Shown: positions 7,237 to 9,917 of the stretch, piece after piece
Numbering within the stretch: the stretch's first letter is position 1
How the letters are laid out: each line of letters begins with the position of its first letter
From: Paramuribaculum sp.
GTDB taxonomy: Bacteria > Bacteroidota > Bacteroidia > Bacteroidales > Muribaculaceae
Direction of reading: 5' to 3'
Assembly: GCA_029051835.1 (NCBI GenBank)
Contig: JAIDKJ010000230.1
Span: forward strand, 1-9,917
Length of the DNA: 9,917 nt
Position numbers and translations under genes: made by a program
The notes under the pieces: generated by a model
Seen by the model: only the letters and a program-made list of their open reading frames with translations
Databases searched by the model: none
Told to the model about the DNA's origin: nothing

Positions 7237-7272
7237 GTCATAATGCCCGACACTGCGTTGCGGCGTTATGAC
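7237..7272. repeat. Inverted repeat between divergent promoters, candidate operator
   Basis: The arms are GTCATAATGCC (7237-7247) and GGCGTTATGAC (7262-7272). They are reverse complements at 10 of 11 positions and are separated by 14 bases. On each strand the motif reads GGCrTTATGAC and precedes a TAACTTTG -7 box, by 0 bases toward tatA and by 9 bases toward the kinase gene. The repeat lies upstream of both predicted start sites, so it would act as DNA (a protein site) rather than as an RNA hairpin. That it is a regulator site is inference. Confidence 0.5.
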
Positions 7273-7289
7273 AAAAATCCTTAACTTTG
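7257..7289 (+). promoter_or_regulatory. Bacteroidota-type promoter for the kinase-nucleotidyltransferase operon
   Basis: GTTG at 7257-7260 (partial -33 box) is followed after 21 bases by TAACTTTG at 7282-7289, a perfect TAnnTTTG -7 box. The ATG is at 7297, only 7 bases after the -7 box. Transcription should begin almost at the start codon, giving a leaderless or nearly leaderless mRNA. The spacer contains one arm of the inverted repeat. Confidence 0.6.
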
Positions 7290-7296
7290 CCGTAGT

Positions 7297-8712
7297 ATGG
7301 AAAAACTGAAGCAACTTTACACTGCGGCCTTCGGCTCCGAGCCGGCGGAAATCTGTCCGCTTCCGGCTGCGGGTTCGCATCGCCGTTACTTCCGTCTGTC
7401 AGGCTCGGGAGGATGCGTGGCCGGTACGCTCGGCTGCGATGTGGCCGAAAACCGTGCGTTCATCTCTTTGGCCGGCGCGCTGTCGGCTATCGGTGTCAAT
7501 GTGCCTGAAGTGCTGGCTGTCAGCGACGACTCTATGGCTTATCTGCAGACGTGGGCCGACGGATCCTCGCTCTACGATTATCTCGGCCGTTGCCGCGAGA
7601 GCGGCGTGTATGACGATGAGGCCATGTCGGTGTTGCGCTCCGTGATGCGCGATCTGGCCGCCATACATTCGGCTCCCCGGGGAGCGATCGATTATTCGAC
7701 GACGGTGCCTGTGGCCGAGTTTGCCGAAGATGTGGTGATGTGGGATCTCAACCATTTCAAATACTGCTTCCTGAAGGTGACCGGAACCGGTTTCGACGAG
7801 GCGGCTCTGGAGAGGGATCTGCGGTCGCTTGCCGCGCTGACGTCGGTGGCGGCCGACGACGGATTCATGTATCGCGATTTCCAGTCGCGCAATATCATGG
7901 TGAGTCCGTCGCTCCGCAGGGTTTATATCGATTTTCAGGGGGGCTACAGAGGGCCTGCGGCCTACGATGTGGTGGCTTTCCTGTGGCAGAGCCGCGCACG
8001 CTATCCTGAGGCTGTGCGCGAGGATCTGCTGCAGGCCTACTGCGAGGCGCGCGGGTTTGATGCCGCCGGCGCGGAGGCGTTCAGAGCCGGGCTCCCGCTG
8101 TTCAGGCTGCTGCGTACGCTCCAGACTCTCGGCACATACGGATTGCGCGGACTGGTGGAACGCAAGCAGATGTTTGTCGACAGTATTCCGTCGGCCATAG
8201 ATCAGTTGCGGAGTTTGCCGCATGATGTCATGAGCCGCTTTCCGGAGCTGTCGCGTATCATTTCATCGCTTCCCGCCGTGGCGGGAAAGCATGGCGCAGG
8301 CGGCGGACAGCTGACGGTGACAGTGGGCAGTTTCTCCTACAAGCGCGGACTTCCGGCCGATCCGTCGGGCAATGGCGGCGGCTTTGTGTTCGACTGCCGC
8401 GCGGTGCATAATCCGGGCCGCTACGACCGCTTCAAGCCTCTGACCGGCCGCGACCGCGAGGTGGCGGAGTTTCTGGCGGGAGAGCCGGAGGCGTCGGCGT
8501 TCATAGGCCATGCCGAGGGTCTGGCCGATGCTTCGGTGTCGCGCTATGTGGAGCGTGGATTCACGTCGCTGAGCGTATGGTTTGGCTGCACCGGCGGACA
8601 GCATCGTTCGGTCTATTTCGCCGAACTGATGGCGCGGCATCTTAAAGAATCGTTCCCGATGATAGCCGTCAGGCTGATCCATCGCGAACAAGCCGTCGAC
8701 TGTCTGTTATGA
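7297..8712 (+). CDS. AmgK-like sugar kinase (APH fold) fused to a RapZ C-terminal domain
   Basis: A 471-residue cytoplasmic fusion. Residues 1 to about 320 form an aminoglycoside-phosphotransferase-type kinase like AmgK, which phosphorylates MurNAc/GlcNAc at C1 in peptidoglycan recycling. The nucleotide loop AAGSHRRYFRL is at 24-34, the catalytic loop YRDFQSRNIM at 192-201 (Asp194 base, Asn199), and the metal Asp212 in IDFQGG. The usual HxD His is Tyr192. Residues 339-471 match the RapZ C-terminal domain: SFSYKRGLP at 345-353, FVFDCR at 363-368, PLTGRD, and the signature GCTGGQHRS at 430-438. In E. coli RapZ this domain binds glucosamine-6-phosphate and controls GlmS through small RNAs. The RapZ P-loop domain is absent. 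The stop overlaps the next start (ATGA), so kinase and nucleotidyltransferase are coupled. The fold assignments are strong; the sugar substrate and sensing role are inferred. Confidence 0.9.
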   Translation: MEKLKQLYTAAFGSEPAEICPLPAAGSHRRYFRLSGSGGCVAGTLGCDVAENRAFISLAGALSAIGVNVPEVLAVSDDSMAYLQTWADGSSLYDYLGRCRESGVYDDEAMSVLRSVMRDLAAIHSAPRGAIDYSTTVPVAEFAEDVVMWDLNHFKYCFLKVTGTGFDEAALERDLRSLAALTSVAADDGFMYRDFQSRNIMVSPSLRRVYIDFQGGYRGPAAYDVVAFLWQSRARYPEAVREDLLQAYCEARGFDAAGAEAFRAGLPLFRLLRTLQTLGTYGLRGLVERKQMFVDSIPSAIDQLRSLPHDVMSRFPELSRIISSLPAVAGKHGAGGGQLTVTVGSFSYKRGLPADPSGNGGGFVFDCRAVHNPGRYDRFKPLTGRDREVAEFLAGEPEASAFIGHAEGLADASVSRYVERGFTSLSVWFGCTGGQHRSVYFAELMARHLKESFPMIAVRLIHREQAVDCLL

Positions 8713-9458
8713 ATGCCTTGATATTTGCCGCCGGGCTGGGCACGCGTCTGCGTCCGCTCACCGATTCGTGTCCCAAGGCGCTCGTGGAGGTGGGGGGCGA
8801 GCCTATGCTCGGTCGTGTGATACGCCGTGTGGTGGCAGCGGGTGTTGACCGCATAGTGGTCAACGTGCATCATTTTCCGGATATGGTGGCCGACTATCTG
8901 CGCCGGGAGAATGATTTCGGGGTGGATATCCGCGTGAGCGACGAGCGCGACTGTCTGCTCGACACCGGAGGCGGTCTGCTCAAGGCGTTGCCGCTGTTTG
9001 ATGACGATGAGCCGATATTGCTCCACAATGCCGATATTCTCACCGATAGTCCGCTTCGCGCGCAGATAGAGGCTCACAGGGAGTCAGGCGCCTGCGCCAC
9101 TCTGCTCGCCGACGCCCGCGACTCGTCGCGACGCCTCCTCTTCGATGGTTCGATGAGGATGCGCGGATGGGCGAGAGCCGACTTTTCGGAGGTGCGTCCG
9201 GCGTGGCTTGATGTGGCGGGGCTTGAACCGCTTGCCTTCGGCGGAGTCCACGTCGTGAGCCGTTCGGTGGAGCCGCTGCTTGCCCGGTATGCGTCGGTGC
9301 GCGGCCGGGTGTTCTCGATAACGGATTTCTATGTGGAGTTGTGCGGCCATGAGGTGATACGCGGATTCCGGCCGTCGGAGAGTTACCGATGGTACGACAT
9401 AGGCCGTCCGGCATCGCTCGCCGAGGCGCGGGCAGCTGTCGGGGCGGGTATGCTGTAG
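8709..9458 (+). CDS. MurU-like sugar-1-phosphate nucleotidyltransferase
   Basis: A 249-residue cytoplasmic enzyme that probably joins UTP (or another NTP) and a sugar-1-phosphate to give a nucleotide sugar. With an AmgK partner the expected product is UDP-MurNAc. The Rossmann-like core starts with IFAAGLGTRLRPLTD (about 5-19), the pyrophosphorylase loop, followed by PKAL at 22-25. LLDTGGGLLKALPLF at 83-97 closely matches the sugar-binding region of MurU. HNAD at 106-109 stands where MurU has NGD, keeping the metal Asp109. WYDIGRP at 228-234 carries the second metal Asp230 region. The protein is slightly longer than Pseudomonas MurU, with an insert around 140-170. Its ATG overlaps the kinase stop by 4 bases. 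Guanylyl- or other nucleotidyltransferase activity on a different sugar (for example a heptose or mannose) remains possible. Confidence 0.88.
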   Translation: MNALIFAAGLGTRLRPLTDSCPKALVEVGGEPMLGRVIRRVVAAGVDRIVVNVHHFPDMVADYLRRENDFGVDIRVSDERDCLLDTGGGLLKALPLFDDDEPILLHNADILTDSPLRAQIEAHRESGACATLLADARDSSRRLLFDGSMRMRGWARADFSEVRPAWLDVAGLEPLAFGGVHVVSRSVEPLLARYASVRGRVFSITDFYVELCGHEVIRGFRPSESYRWYDIGRPASLAEARAAVGAGML

Positions 9459-9463
9459 AGTGT

Positions 9464-9488
9464 AGCCGGTTTTATGATCTAATCGGCT
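9464..9488. terminator. Weak hairpin between convergent genes
   Basis: AGCCGGTT at 9464-9471 can pair with AATCGGCT at 9481-9488: eight pairs including one G-T, with a 9-base loop. It lies between the MurU-like stop and the GH95 stop and overlaps the latter. No T-run follows on either strand, so it is not a classical intrinsic terminator, but it could slow convergent transcription. Confidence 0.3.
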
Positions 9489-9917
9489 CTTGTCCGGGGT
9501 GTGGTCTGCACGTATAGGCCGTTGACTTTGACGGTGACGGTTTCATCAGTCGGGGCGGTGGAGTAGACGGCCCATCGGGTGACCTGACCTTCATTCCACG
9601 ACATGTCGACTTCAAGATTGCCTCGGGCTTTGGCTCCACGGATGCTTCCGCTTGTCCATCCCGGAGCGGGAGCCGGCAGCAGCTGTATGACTCCCGAATG
9701 GGACTGAAGCAGCATTTCGTGCATGGCCGTGGCTATGCCGAAGTTTCCGTCGATCTGCAACGGCAGATTCTGGGTAGTTAGCAGGTTGTCGAGCATATTG
9801 TGTCTGACAAGGCCTTCGATCATTTCGTGCGCTTTGCCGCCTTCGCCGAAGCGTGCCCACAGGCAGGCTCGCCATGCCCATGCGAAGGCTCGTCGGCTGT
9901 CGCCCGATGTCTGTCGC
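9479..9917 (-). CDS. GH95 glycosidase (alpha-L-fucosidase family), C-terminal part, cut by window edge
   Basis: About 145 C-terminal residues are visible, and the frame stays open to the right edge. GH95 enzymes are inverting alpha-L-fucosidases or alpha-L-galactosidases that remove terminal sugars from host or plant glycans; they usually have about 750-850 residues. The first visible part reads SGDSRRAFAWAWRACLWARF, the (alpha/alpha)6-barrel segment where GH95 proteins have a Trp/Arg-rich helix. Then come LPLQIDGNFG, the family signature whose Asp is a catalytic-site residue, LLQSHSGVIQLLPAPAP, and the terminal beta domain with GNLEVDMSWNEG. The Met near 9823 is internal, not the start, because the homologous sequence continues before it. 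The gene converges on the MurU-like gene with a 20-base gap. Signal peptide and operon context lie outside the window. Fucose versus galactose specificity cannot be judged here. Confidence 0.88.
   Translation of the reverse strand, partial: RQTSGDSRRAFAWAWRACLWARFGEGGKAHEMIEGLVRHNMLDNLLTTQNLPLQIDGNFGIATAMHEMLLQSHSGVIQLLPAPAPGWTSGSIRGAKARGNLEVDMSWNEGQVTRWAVYSTAPTDETVTVKVNGLYVQTTPRTRAD

Noticed and set aside
7399..8223. A 274-codon minus-strand open frame inside the kinase-RapZ gene
   Set aside because: It is His/Arg/Gln-rich antisense to a gene with strong motifs, and has no family resemblance.
1..9917. CRISPR arrays, tRNA or rRNA genes, transposases, phage or plasmid genes
   Set aside because: I found no spaced repeats, no RNA-gene sequence and no mobile-element proteins. 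Coding density and composition look uniform.

Overview
The window looks like a chromosomal segment of a GC-rich Bacteroidales bacterium. My best guess is a Muribaculaceae or Barnesiella-like gut commensal, but family level is uncertain. The evidence is DUF6048, DUF6452 and DUF4199 proteins, a glycine-lipid-type N-acyltransferase, a TatA-TatC pair without a recognisable TatB, a GH95 glycosidase, and promoters of the Bacteroidota type (TAnnTTTG at -7, TTTG or TTG at -33). Coding density is very high. The longest intergenic gap is 87 bases (7210-7296), and there is no rRNA, tRNA, CRISPR array, insertion sequence or phage gene.

Layout. (1) 25-1413, plus strand: a secreted esterase with two complete SGNH hydrolase domains in tandem. 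(2) 7209 down to 1453, minus strand: eight tightly packed genes, in transcription order tatA, tatC, a GlsB/OlsB-like N-acyltransferase, a DUF4199 membrane protein, a membrane-anchored family 2 glycosyltransferase, a DUF6452 putative lipoprotein, a DUF6048 beta-rich exported protein and a short-chain dehydrogenase. Three junctions are 4-base ATGA overlaps (tatA/tatC, GT2/DUF6452, DUF6452/DUF6048). A second promoter just before the acyltransferase probably splits the run into a tat unit and an envelope/lipid unit. (3) 7210-7296: a divergent promoter region with an 11-base inverted repeat between two identical -7 boxes. (4) 7297-9458, plus strand: a two-gene operon, again with an ATGA overlap. 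It encodes a fusion of an AmgK-like sugar kinase to the C-terminal domain of RapZ, and a MurU-like sugar-1-phosphate nucleotidyltransferase. (5) 9479 to the right edge, minus strand: the C-terminal part of a GH95 glycosidase (alpha-L-fucosidase family), cut by the window end.

How the genes may work together. The minus-strand run is envelope-themed: folded-protein export (Tat), aminolipid synthesis, lipid-linked sugar transfer, a lipoprotein and a probable outer-membrane barrel. The plus-strand pair resembles the AmgK-MurU peptidoglycan recycling route, in which an amino sugar is phosphorylated at C1 and then activated to a UDP-sugar, bypassing de novo synthesis. Its most striking feature is the RapZ C-terminal domain, the part of E. 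coli RapZ that senses glucosamine-6-phosphate. Here it is attached directly to the kinase without the RapZ P-loop domain. This suggests a recycling kinase with a built-in amino-sugar sensor, and it is the best candidate in the window for an undescribed regulatory system. The SGNH esterase and GH95 enzyme at the edges look like accessory glycan-degradation genes flanking a more conserved core.
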